From Tamarix chinensis (lineage: Eukaryota; Streptophyta; Magnoliopsida; Caryophyllales; Tamaricaceae), in contig CM060174.1 in the NCBI GenBank assembly GCA_030549775.1, positions 100,146,132 through 100,210,131 of the forward strand: DNA of 64,000 bases, written 5' to 3'. Below the pieces are notes generated by a model, which saw nothing but the letters and a program-made list of their open reading frames with translations, was not told where the DNA came from and searched no databases. Positions 1-10,318 of this stretch are shown here, piece by piece; position 1 is the stretch's first letter, and every line of letters begins with the position of its first letter. A program made the position numbers and the translations under genes.

Positions 1-2583
1 AACCCTTATATTATCATTATTCAAAATACAACTTTTATCATTATTATCTTTAGGAATATTTGTACTTCGTTGGTATCGTAACTATTATATTATTATTAGA
101 CTTAGCCTTAAAAATGCTAGGGTTTCTATCACTATAAGCATGAGCTTTACTATTATTATTATTATTGTCATTATTTTGCTATAACTAGTATTAGTACTAT
201 TATTATAAGAATAAAGCTATTAGGTTTAATACTATAAGTATGGCATTAAATATTTAAAATAAGCATATTTTGGCTAGTAATATCTAGTGGGCTAACTTGA
301 AGATAAAAACCTTAGTTTTCACGTATAATACTCCCTTTAATAATAACAATCCTAATCTTAGACTAAAATAAGGAGTAATGGTACTTTTGGTAGGAGGGAA
401 ACTAATCCTTAGTACTTTCCCTTTTATAGGTGAATCAAACTAAAACCCTAAGGAATTGTAGGAACGTGCTCCAAGCCCGGCGTCACTGTAGCTAAGGACG
501 TAACTAAGGCCACCTATGTGTTATGTGTTTTACTTGCCTTGGATGCTTTGTATGATTTATATGTTGTGTTCTATATGTTATCTGTTTTTCTTGTGTAGCA
601 CAGCTTGAAACCGAGGTATGTTCTCGTACTCTTGTCTGGTATGCGCTAATATGGATATGCTGCAAATATGATGTGATGGGATGTGACCCTTAGGACATGC
701 ATGCTAGGTTATTTGATGAGGTGTTGTGGAATGGGGGCATGAAAGAGAAAAATGAGAAATTAAGATAACCAAGGGGAAGTAAGTTGGCTAACGTAGGTAA
801 GGATGACCTAGTTAATCCGTGATCCATGGTTGGACGAGAAAAAGGGGATTTAAATAAAATGGAAGAGTGGGAGAAACTAAGGTCACATGGGAGGAACTAG
901 GGTTTGCATGGAAATAATAGGGTTTGGCATGGTAGAGATCAAGGGATTTGCATGGGGAGGTTAGGGTCCGCATGAGGGCGAACCTTACGTATGGAAAGTT
1001 ACTTTGGGACGTTGGGAAGGCAATGAAAGGTCTATTTGGGAATCTGGAGGCTCGAGGTAAAAAAATAGTACGTAGGATAATATAAGGGTACCTAGGGATC
1101 GACCAGGATTTGGGGAGGAAACCCTAATTTGAAAAGGTGGAAAAAGTAAAAGAAAATAATAAAAATAAACGAGGAGGAGCAAGGTATGAGGGGAGAGTTG
1201 AGTCTGAGGGAGGCATTATAGTAGTGTGGGTTGTGGGAGGCAGGAAAGGAAGGGCCACATAGGCCCAGATTAGGGTTTCTGGTGAAAACCCTAGGCTAAG
1301 ATGGTGAGTAGACCTTGGGTATAAGGTGGTGGGCCCTGACCCACACACTTAGAAGTTGGGTTCCCGGTGTGAGAAAGTGGGTTATGGGAAGGATGTCGAG
1401 GCAAGTTAGGAGGTGTAGAAGTCTCAAGATATGGGGCATGTTCTCTTGGGAGGATAAGTATAGCTAGCCATGCATGTCAAGGGTGAAAATCTTTTGAATA
1501 AGATATGTTAAGACACTAATCACTTACAGAGAAAGTTTTTGAGCCGGACCCAGAGCGATCCACCTGTAAATAATAGTGGCAGGGTATGTTACCCTTGTGA
1601 CCGGTCCACCGGCTAAAATAGTGGCAGGGCATGGCCCTCGTGACCGTTCCACCGGCTATAATAGTGGGGGATTCCGTGCTCAACAAACCGATCATAATAA
1701 TGATAAGACATGGGAAATATACGAATATTTATAGTGGAACATCTTGTGAGTCGAGGCCAGACCGATCCACTGGTAAAAAATAGTGGCAGGGTATGTTACC
1801 CTCGTGACTGTTCCACCGACTAAAATAGTGGCAGGGTATGGCCCTCGTGACTGTTCCACTAGCTATAATAGTGGGGTTCCCGCACTCACATGGGTTGATA
1901 AAGACTATGATGTGAATCAATTATAATTATCAGAGATCTAATGAAAAAGTTATCTGGTTCATAACAGGTATTGTTTATCTGTGTTATTGCATGCTATCTA
2001 TGTAATTATGCCATGTTTGCTATGTCATGTATCCCTGTGTATGTTGGCCTTAGTGCGTCTGTTACCTTACTCAGTACGTAGCGTACTGATCACCCGTTTC
2101 ATGGATGCTGCTCATTCCCACGAGGAGAAGACCCATCTGAGCTTGTGGAGGTAGGGGATGATGTCTTCGATGCCTACGACACCTATGAGGCATCAGGTGG
2201 GGCTGAGTGTTGAGCCTAAACCTGAATTGGGGATCGAGAGCGACTCGACCGGACTCTGTTTCTTTTATTGGGCCTTGTATTATCATATTTTAGTTGTGTG
2301 TTTTGTGTTATGCTTTATGTTTTGAAAAAACTCTAGTCACGTACTCTTTGGTTTGTAATCCTAAGTCACACTTTGATTTCTGTATGACTTGTGTTTTATT
2401 AATGAATCGTGTTTAATGTTAACTTTATTTAGCCTTAGCACTTAGTATTGGAACGGTAGAAGTGAACCGATCTGGTACTAAGTGTGGCGGTAATGCCTCC
2501 GAGTTTATGGTTTTATCCTTTCGCTTCCGCTAAACCTTTTTAATTAAACGAAATTTTTCAGTAGTAAAATTGAGGGTGTTACA
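1..2583 (-). mobile_element. Long LTR of Ty3/Gypsy-like family (partial, solo-LTR type)
   Basis: This is the 5' part of a long LTR read on the minus strand; the rest lies before position 1. On the plus strand it ends at 2583 with GGGTGTTACA, so the minus strand begins TGTAACACCC, as in the copies at 28885 and 33383. The order of internal blocks matches the copy at 33383-38382: the region near 2450-2580 matches 33383-33540, the ACCGGT-rich block at 1540-1880 matches 34110-34470, and the region near 1255-1290 matches about 34715-34760. No gag-pol coding is seen. The short ORFs are accidental. The right end directly abuts the Harbinger ORF1 remnant, which suggests the LTR inserted into that element. 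Assignment to Gypsy is inferred from the length and the TGTAAC terminus only. Confidence 0.75.
1540..1880. repeat. ACCGGT-containing short repeats inside LTR
   Basis: Several imperfect copies of a ~60-75 bp unit occur here. Each combines GACCGGTCCACCGGC-like sequence with AATAGTGGCAGGG. The ACCGGT core is self-complementary. Related blocks occur in the other family members at about 23130-23600, 29630-30140 and 34110-34470, in the orientation of each LTR. Confidence 0.65.
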
Positions 2584-3556
2584 CCCTGGTTCTAGTAGAG
2601 GTTCACAGATGTCACAAATGCTTTTTTCTACTTTCTCAACACAACTTGGTATGAACGATGTCAATGAAGAAATTGGTGGAAATGTTGACGGTGGTGGCAA
2701 TGATGATGATGAGGAGGAGGAGGCGGAGGAGCCGGAGGGGGAAGATGAAAGCCCTATCGTTGACATACACTCGAGGAAAAAAAGCATCCAAAGTTTACTT
2801 GGTCTAGAGAAGATAGCAAGACATTAGTCCATACGTACATTAATGTGATGAATAATATCTTTGTAGGAACTAATCAATCGTCTGATACTTTTTGGGGTAA
2901 AATCGTTGAAGGCTATAATAAATTTAGAGGTTCTCGTCGTGAACGAACCCCTAATCAATGCAAGAATCAATATAGGACGAGTTCAAAAGAAAGCGCAAAG
3001 TTTAGTGCTGCATACAATCAAGCGCTTAGAAAGCAAAAAAGCGGAGAATCAGAAATTATTGTTCTTGATAAAGCACACCAATTCTATATAACTACTAATG
3101 GTAGGAAATTTAACCGAATGCATGTTTGGGAAATATTGAGGCATGAGCCAAAGTGGAAAGCCAAATATCATGACTCACCATCTGAAACTACAAGTAGTGG
3201 AGCTAAGAGGAGTAGGGTGAATAAAAGCGATGCATACTAGAATACATCCTCAAATCCCAGTACTCCAACTAGTGTTGCCCCCCTAATAGAAGAATTTCTA
3301 CCTCGTCCTCTAGGCAAGCAACAAATAGGAAAACGTGCTATTGTCAATCAATAAATGAGGCGTCTCACACTATTCAAAATTATGCCAAAATTGTAGAAGA
3401 AAAGATGAAGTTGGAAGCTCGTAGGGCAAAAATTGATGAGGATAAGATCAAGATGAAGAAGTGGAGACGATATGAGAAATTATCATTACTACAAAATTGA
3501 ATACCTCAATAAGATAGGTGGTTTACACAATTGAAAGCTGACTTGTGTCCTGAAGA
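2584..3556 (+). pseudogene. PIF/Harbinger ORF1-like Myb/SANT protein remnant
   Basis: The best reading is a trihelix/Myb-like DNA-binding protein of the kind encoded beside PIF/Harbinger transposases. Frame 1 from about 2773 gives a SANT-like helix region with tryptophans (KFTWSREDS, then TFWGKIVEGYNKF, then RTPNQCKNQYR) and a later KFNRMHVWEILRHEPKW segment. These resemble plant ORF1 proteins often annotated as NAM-associated. The reading is broken. An acidic N-terminal stretch (2570-2770) is in another frame, with a switch near the A-run at 2777-2783. A stop at 3238-3240 interrupts a C-terminal part that continues with PLIEEFLPRPLGKQQ, and another stop lies at about 3352. A lysine-rich coiled tail follows to about 3500. 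ORF1 helps the transposase bind element ends in this family. This copy looks non-functional. Family assignment is inference from motif spacing and from the adjacent transposase. Confidence 0.7.
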
Positions 3557-3789
3557 TGATGAATGAGGAAGACTTCTGATTAATGCTCCTATCTATTTTT
3601 ATTATGTTGTTGTATGTTTTATGCATTTATGTTGTATTCCAAAGTGATGTTATAGTTATCTGCATTTTAACTTTTTGTACTAGCTTTTGTTTAATTTTTA
3701 CACTTTTGATGTATTCCAAAGTAATTTTCAACTTGATGGTTGTGTTCCAAATTAATGTGTTGTATTCCAAAGAATCATTAATGTTTTAG

Positions 3790-4118
3790 TTGTCAGAACA
3801 CCAATAATGCATGCACATGGGTTTCTTTGTCTTTACGTAGCTTATTATTTGTGTTATGCTTTTTAGGTAAGAATATACATTATTGTAGGCACATTGGATG
3901 CCTTTGTTTTTATCCAATGCATCAGAATACCATTATTATATGCACATGGGTTGCCTTTGTCTTTACGTAGCTCATTATTTGTGTTATGCTTTTTAGGTAA
4001 GAATATACATTATTATAGGCACATTGGATGCCTTTATTTTTCTCCAATGCATCAGAATACCATTATTATATGTACATGGGTTGCCTTTGTCTTCACCCAA
4101 CACATTATTTGTGATCTA
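3790..4118. repeat. ~130-bp tandem repeat, about 2.5 copies
   Basis: The block that includes CACATGGG-TTGCCTTTGTCTT recurs at 3814, 3943 and 4073 (spacing 129 and 130). Each copy also contains GGTAAGAATATACATTAT and a CACATTGGATGCCTTT block. It lies between the two Harbinger ORFs on the same strand, so it is probably internal element sequence. The copies are highly similar, so the duplication is fairly recent. Confidence 0.85.
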
Positions 4119-4236
4119 CATTATTACAAAATCCACAAGCTCTATATATTTGACATGAAGTTAGGCCAACAACCTAAACCATCTACCACTATATATTCTT
4201 ACCAACCATCAAGTTTCACAAAGAATTAAGCAAAAC

Positions 4237-5493
4237 ATGTCTTCTAGCTCATCCACACATTCTTCATCGAAGTCTTCATCAGATGATGAAGAGTACAATA
4301 CATCTAACGATATAGAAAATGAAATAGTGCAAAAGGTCGATAATTACATATTCAATCGTCAAAATCAACTACGCCATCAACATAAGTTAATACAAGAGCT
4401 TTCATCATATGCGCAACCACGAAGAAGAGTCAAGAAACATAATTACATAAATAGGGATCGTCAAGGTGGCCATAATCACTTGTATGCTGACTACTTTTCT
4501 GAGAATCCAACTTATACGGATGCACAATTTCGTCGTAGATTTCGAATGAGGAGACATGTTTTCCTTCGTATAGTGGAAGCTTTAGGTAACTACACTCCAT
4601 ACTTTACTCAAAGATTTAAAACATCAAGGAGGCGTGGTTTATCACTATTGCAAAAATGCACAGCCGCTTTGCGTATGTTGGTATATGGAATGATAGCCGA
4701 TAGTTGTGATGAATATGTGTGTCTTGGAGAAACCACAACAAGAGAATGCATTGTAAAGTTCACTGAAGGTGTGATAAATGTTTTCGGAGGAGAGTACTTA
4801 AGGAGGCCTAACCAATTAGACCTCCAACGGTTACTTTATGTGAATGAGCAGCGTGGGTTTCCAGGTATGATTGGCAGCATTGATTGCATGCATTGGAAAT
4901 GGAAGAATTATCCAGTTGGTTGGCAAGGTCAGTATGCTCGAGGACATAGGAAGCCGATGGTCGTTCTTGAAGCTATCGCTTCGTATGATCAATGGATTTG
5001 GCATGCATATTTTGGTACTCCTGGTTCGTGTAATGATATTAATGTCCTCGATCGATCTTCTATATTTGATGATATCTACAATGGTAATGCTCCACATGTA
5101 GCATTTACAGTTAATGGTAACCAATATAATTTAGGCTACTATCTCACAGATGGTATCTATCCACCATGGGCTATATTCATCTAATCTATACGTCATCCAC
5201 AAGGTGAGAAAAATAAACTATTTGCTCAAGTACAAGAGTCGGTTAGGAAGGATGTTGAGCGTGCATTTGGAGTTTTGCAAGCACAATTTGTCGTTATACG
5301 AGATCTAGCACGATTTTGGGAAGTACAAACATTGAGCAACATTATGAATACCTGCATCATATTACATAACATGATTGTTGAAGATGAACGTGACATATAT
5401 TTACTTGCGGTAGATATGTCTCAGTTTGATCAAAATGACATAGATGAGCCATATTTTTGTGAGCGCACAGTAGAGCATGGACAATATATTTGA
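4237..5493 (+). pseudogene. PIF/Harbinger DDE transposase with one in-frame stop
   Basis: This is a HARBI1-like nuclease/transposase (DDE_Tnp_4 fold) that would cut and paste PIF/Harbinger DNA. The start at 4237 gives a serine- and acid-rich N-terminus, then FRRRFRMRRHVFLRIVEAL and a region ending in TTTRECIVKF. The catalytic core follows: GSIDCMHWKWKNYP carries the first Asp, and GSCNDINVLDRS carries the second. The reading hits TAA at 5182-5184, just after WAIFI. It then continues in the same frame with QESVRKDVERAFGVLQ, which carries the expected catalytic Glu, and LHNMIVEDERD, to the stop at 5491-5493. Plant relatives normally have a lysine where the stop is, so one base change probably disabled it. 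Apart from that stop the frame is open over about 419 codons. Family call is confident; loss of function is inferred. Confidence 0.88.
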
Positions 5494-6385
5494 AATATTA
5501 TCCAAGTTTGAGATAGAGATTCTCATCATCGATTATTACTGGATTTGATCGAGTATATCTGGCAACGTTTTGGTCCCGGTAGAAACTAAAATATTTTTTG
5601 TTATTGTATTTTTAGTTGTATTCTTGCACTATCTTTAAATAATTGATGTTTTTCGATTATGTAATTTCAATTTTTAGAGAATCATTGCTCTACTTTGATT
5701 ATGTAATTTCATATTTTGGTGTACTCATTGTTGTTGTACCAGTAAAATATTTTTTAATGTACTCTTTTAATTTAAAATATGACTTTTTATTAAAATAAAA
5801 ACTTATATATATAAAGGTCCATTGGAGAAAAAATAGTTGTTGACGGTATTTTAGGAATTGTTTAAATATTTAAAATGTAAAATAAAATTTAATTACACCA
5901 AAACAACAATAATTAAAAATATTAAAATATTAATTTTTATTTTGATATTAAATATTAATATTATACAAATATTATTGAGAAGATAATTATTGTTATAATT
6001 AATTAAAATGATAAAAATATGTTAATATGTGTAAAAAAATTATATCATTTTATTAAATTTAAAAAATTATTTTTTTAGTAATAGAAATTAGCATTTAATT
6101 AATAATATAATTAATTAAATAAAAATTTTAGTTGTTTATATTGGGGTATAGATTGATAAGATAGTATATTTTAATATTATATTATTGAGCCTTTGATGTG
6201 TAGTTAAAATTTAAAAGAGACAAAAAAATTATTTTTTAATTTTAAAAGATGTATTGATTTTTTTTTATTTTTATTCCAAGCCTGCACAGTATACATACAC
6301 CATGAAGGATTCTAAAACAAAAACAAAAAAATATATCATGATGAGTGAAGGTCGGACAACTTTTGAAACAGATGATATGACACAT
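5494..6385. other. AT-rich non-coding stretch
   Basis: This is very AT-rich sequence after the Harbinger transposase, probably its 3' part plus flanking DNA. I find no convincing ORF or RNA gene. The right terminal repeat of the Harbinger element could not be located. Confidence 0.5.
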
Positions 6386-6400
6386 GGGGAATTGAAGGAG

Positions 6401-6648
6401 CCCGCACGGGCATAGCCTAGTGGTTTCAGGCGTGGTATGTGGTGAAGATGGTACCGGGTTCGATCCCGTCAGAGGACAAGCTGCAGTGTGGGAGTTTCAA
6501 CCCTCCGTTTGTGGGGGTGGCTCCTTGTGGACGCTCTGGCTTCCGGACCTGCCACGACCTGGCGCTGGGTCACCGTGATTTACCTCCCTCGTGATGGCTG
6601 GCGGGGGCCCCTGAGGGCGTGGGGAATTACGCCTTTTGGTGAAGAAGA
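6401..6648 (+). mobile_element. tRNA-derived SINE
   Basis: This is a 248-bp element flanked by an exact 15-bp direct repeat, GGGGAATTGAAGGAG, at 6386-6400 and 6649-6663. Near its 5' end are a perfect Pol III A box at 6413-6423 (TAGCCTAGTGG) and a B box at 6457-6467 (GGTTCGATCCC), spaced as in a tRNA gene. The body is GC-richer than its surroundings and has no ORF. The 15-bp duplication implies retroposition by a LINE-encoded enzyme. A genuine tRNA gene is excluded because no full cloverleaf closes around the boxes. Confidence 0.9.
6413..6467 (+). promoter_or_regulatory. Internal RNA polymerase III promoter (A and B boxes)
   Basis: The A box at 6413-6423 fits TRGYNNARNNG and the B box at 6457-6467 fits GGTTCGANNCC. 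The intact duplication around the SINE suggests the promoter may still be functional, but transcription cannot be judged from sequence. Confidence 0.75.
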
Positions 6649-6663
6649 GGGGAATTGAAGGAG

Positions 6664-7196
6664 AACTAAGCTACATGGAAGAAAGAGAAACTGGAAACGT
6701 GCAAAAGACCATAAGTACAAGACCTGTACGAAAGAAAAGAAAAAAAAATGACAAGCGATGAGGGAAGTGAAGACATTCGTTCGAAGAATTTAGCAGGACC
6801 ACTCGGACCCATGAATACAAGATTGCCGCACAAGGCAAAATGAAAAATGGCAAGCACAGTGAAGACAACAATTTTGAAGAAGCCGACAACACCGCCTCGG
6901 ATGTACTCTTGATGCAAATGACAAGGACGGAAGCCATCGTCCTCATGCAAGGCGCAACGGATTCTCTCTATGCATGAAAAATAAAGGCCACTCGGCGATC
7001 TACGTCGGACAAATGTAATTCATGCCCGCCTTCATGCACTCGGACCTTCGTCTATAAATGGGGCATATCCTGACAAAGAAGGGCATATTAAGTTCCGTAC
7101 TTGTTATTTGGAAAACAGATATTTACTGCGCAGAAAATATTTGCGTAGTAAATATCTATTTTATCCTCTACAGCATGCTAAGGCATCGATAGTTTT
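6664..7196. other. Unassigned non-coding block with TATA-like motif and hairpin
   Basis: This block is less AT-rich than its surroundings and has no ORF that looks real. A TATA-like motif, CTATAAATGGGG, occurs at about 7051-7062 after a C-rich stretch, resembling the promoter of an LTR retrotransposon or plant pararetrovirus-like repeat. Downstream, 7117-7132 and 7142-7157 form a 16-bp inverted repeat (AGATATTTACTGCGCA, one mismatch) around a 9-base loop. The element it belongs to is not identified. Confidence 0.3.
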
Positions 7197-7660
7197 CACA
7201 ACAAGAAATATTACTTTGGGCAACAAATTATTTCGTTGCCCAACAAAACAAATTTGTCGCCCAAAGTTTGGGCGACAAAAAAATTTCGTCACAATTTCGT
7301 CGCCATAAGCCCGTTGCCCTTGCTTAGGGCGACGAAAAGAAAATTTCGTTGCCCTAAATCTCCTTTTGTGCAACGAATATTTTTTTTCGCCCTAAACCTC
7401 TTTTGTGCGACGGATATGTTTTGTCGCCCTAAGCCTCTTTTGTGCGACGTAGATATTTCGTTGCCCTAAACCTCTTTTGTGCGACACATATGTTTTGTCG
7501 CCCTAAACCTCTTTTGTGCAACAAATATTTTTTGTTGCCTAAAGCCACTTTTGTGCGACGAAGTTGTTTCATTTGTGGCCCTATTACTTGTTTTGCAACA
7601 AAATCAATTCCTAGTCTTTCTTCCAAGCTACAAAAATATTTTGTAGCCCAAAGACCTGTA
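7197..7660 (-). repeat. 3' subterminal repeat array of CACTA-1
   Basis: A unit of roughly 50-60 bp recurs about seven times. It combines TTTTGTGCGACG or TTTTGTGCAACGAA with TCGTTGCCCTAA or TGTCGCCCTAA. Both orientations of the CGACG/CGTCG core occur. In this superfamily such arrays are binding sites for the element's DNA-binding protein. Confidence 0.85.
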
Positions 7661-8398
7661 TTATGTATTCATAATAATAAATCATCCTGTAATGCAGTAT
7701 CATTCATATAGATACTCCACCATATTTCATTACCCTGTAAAATCATATATCATTCAAACCATGCATAGATTACGATATCATTGTCCAAAAACAAATGTCA
7801 TTCCAATTTCAAAGTATATGATACTGCAATATACAAATTGGCAAAAGTCATGCCTAATGGGTATCATAAAAATCAATTATGCTATCTAGCTTGAAGGACC
7901 ACCAAAAAATGGATGATGTTATCTATAGTTCTGCATACTTAGCTTCATCAAGTATATTGCAACGTCACAAAATATGCTTCGAGTTAATCTGCAATTCATG
8001 AAATAAAAAAATATAGATTAAGATTATAAAGAGATATGCAATGGTATCTATTTATAATTTTCCAATTCCCTTTAATTAAAAAAAGTTGTAAGCCATATTA
8101 TAAAAATGAATACAAGAACTAACTTACATTCATAAGTCCAAAAAAGCTCCTTGCCTCTGAAAGTCTTTGTCATTTTCTAAGTCCAATTAGAACTCTCAGC
8201 TGTAAAAGAGAACAAATAGTATGGTTAGAATACCTGATGCAAAAAGTCATCCATCTCAATTTCAAGACAATGAATATCACATGTCTAACATTGGCACAAA
8301 CTACAAATTTAAGTTCCATAATTTGTCCACACTTATAGTGCAGAGTTCTAACGTTCAAACCATTAATAATGGAAAATTTTGAATGGATTAAATATACC

Positions 8399-10187
8399 TC
8401 ATACTAATTTAGTGAGTTGTGAAGATTGTTGTGTTCCTAGAAAGCTTGCAATTTGATCTCTCACAACTTGCATCATTTCGGCCTTCAACTTCTGCGTGGC
8501 CTCATCAGCATCTGCTCTAAGTTTCCTTTCTCGTTCCTCCGCTTCTTCTCTTAACTTTCTCTCTCTTTCTTCAGCAATTTCCTTCATCTTTTCCATTTCG
8601 AGCCTTAAATTTTCCTCCCTTAAGGCATTTGAATGTTTAAGCTCCTCAATTTGTTGACGAAGGCTAGCCTCAATTTCATTATCCTTTTTGTTCCTTAAAG
8701 GCATAGGTCCAGCTCCTAGCCCTCTAATATAGCCAGAACGATGCTCAAATGCCTGGGTATATGCTTCTTTCACACTAAGATTATCAACTCCATACAACTC
8801 CTTCTGCTTAGCATGAAGTTCTGTCAACTTTTGGTATTTTGCATATGCACCATCTTCCCATGTACCATCTTTTTTCCTATAATAATATAAAATAAATAAT
8901 AAAAAAACCTTTCAAATTTGTTAAAATTAACTTATATTTACATACTTCTTCATATCTGACACACCTTTTGGTCTTTTCCCATAATCTAATATAATCTGGT
9001 TCTTGCTCAGGCTCCTCAATCGACTCATCAGCATTTTCAGCTAGTATAGAAGGCTCTTTTGATGGTTGATGTTCCTACATATAATAAATCCATGTGAATA
9101 TTTAACTGAAAGAAATAGTAGTAGCAACAAAAATAGAAAAAAAATCAAAAAATTATCAAAAAATACTTACAATTTCATGAAGATAGCGCGCTGTTGACTT
9201 TCCTCCATTCCTAGGAATTTCAATTTGTCTTGATTTATTTCTACGATTCACTTCACTAATATGCTATATGTGAAAAAAAAATGAAAATTAATGATTTCAT
9301 AACTCTTTTGCATCTCATTAGCCAATGCATATCCATCAAATAAACTAAATTTATAAATTAGAGTGTAAATACTTGTCATCGGAAACTTAAAAAAAAATTA
9401 AATAGTAGAACCTTTTGCTTAGACGAACCCCAAAAGTCCACCACTAACCACCTCCATACAGTAGCATTTATTGTTTGAGGTCGGTTTGCAATAGCTTGTG
9501 ACGTTGAAAATCCATTAAAATATCTCTCTTTTAGCCTGAAACGCCATTGTCTATACAAAATTTGACATTGCATAGATAATGCTTTGTCAACATGACTACC
9601 CTCTGGAAGTGTCCACTCAGCCTAAACAATATATAAATATCAAAGTAATCAATTGGTTATGAACAAAATAAAACATGTAACTAATATGCAAAACTAAAAC
9701 ATTAGCTTTAAATTTTACCTTTATCTTATTGAAAAGTCTTTCTTTCGCGGTAGGATCCATATATTTCCAATTTCTACACATATAATTAAATATTCCAAAA
9801 AAAATACAATTTATAAGAAAGTTTTGTCAAAAATAGACATGTGCAAATAGAATTAGAATCATTTCAACTAAGGTTTACCGTGAATCAAGAGGACAATAAT
9901 TTTTTACCCACACTCCCAACTCTGTGATGAACTGGTTTGCATCAGTGCCTACAATTCTATTCATTTCTTCGGTGATTTTAGCATATGGCTTTGTAGTGTG
10001 GTCATTTAACCGTGAATTAAAATATTCATTCTTAACACAAACCTGTCCTTTGTGATTGTTGCAACCGACGGCGTTGCCTATATGTCATAGGATTGGCCAA
10101 GTTGTCAGATCGCTCATCATGAGCATCCGGTGAAGTCTCCTGATTTAAATGCACCATGGCTTGAGATGATGAAAGATTAGATGCCAT
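8399..10187 (-). CDS. CACTA Transposase_24 (TNPA/Ptta-type) protein, multi-exon
   Basis: Probable DNA-binding accessory transposase. Exons inferred on the minus strand, with GT..AG borders and consistent phase: 9879 up to about 10040, 9719-9773, 9412-9621, 9171-9263, 8965-9074 and 8399-8876. They read ...TEEMNRIVGTDANQFITE, RNWKYMDP, AEWTLPEGSHVDKAL, WRWLVVDFWGSSKQK, RNGGKSTARYLHE, then KKDGTWEDGAYAKYQ. The last exon ends in a charged coiled coil (EEAEERERKLRADADEATQKL) and QQSSQLTKLV. The W..W and GGKS blocks fit Transposase_24 (PF03004). A first exon starting at 10187 (MASNLSSSQAM) is plausible, but its frame does not join cleanly near 10040. Either an intron is unrecognised or there is a 1-base frameshift. 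It lies downstream of the transposase on the same strand; a separate promoter is unknown. Confidence 0.75.
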
Positions 10188-10318
10188 TAACCTGTAAAAT
10201 CCAACAACAATAAAATAAATTGATTGATATGCTAATTAAATAAATTAAGATACAATAGTTATATCATTTGGAAATTTATCACCATCACCTTCGACTTTGA
10301 AGGAAAACTAAAATAATA

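Noticed and set aside
6401..6480. Possible tRNA gene
   Set aside because: A and B boxes are present, but no complete acceptor and anticodon stems form, and the unit is bounded by a 15-bp duplication as a SINE.
7197..7660. Regular repeats resembling a CRISPR array
   Set aside because: Eukaryotic nuclear context, variable units, no unique spacers of constant length. They are subterminal repeats of a CACTA element.
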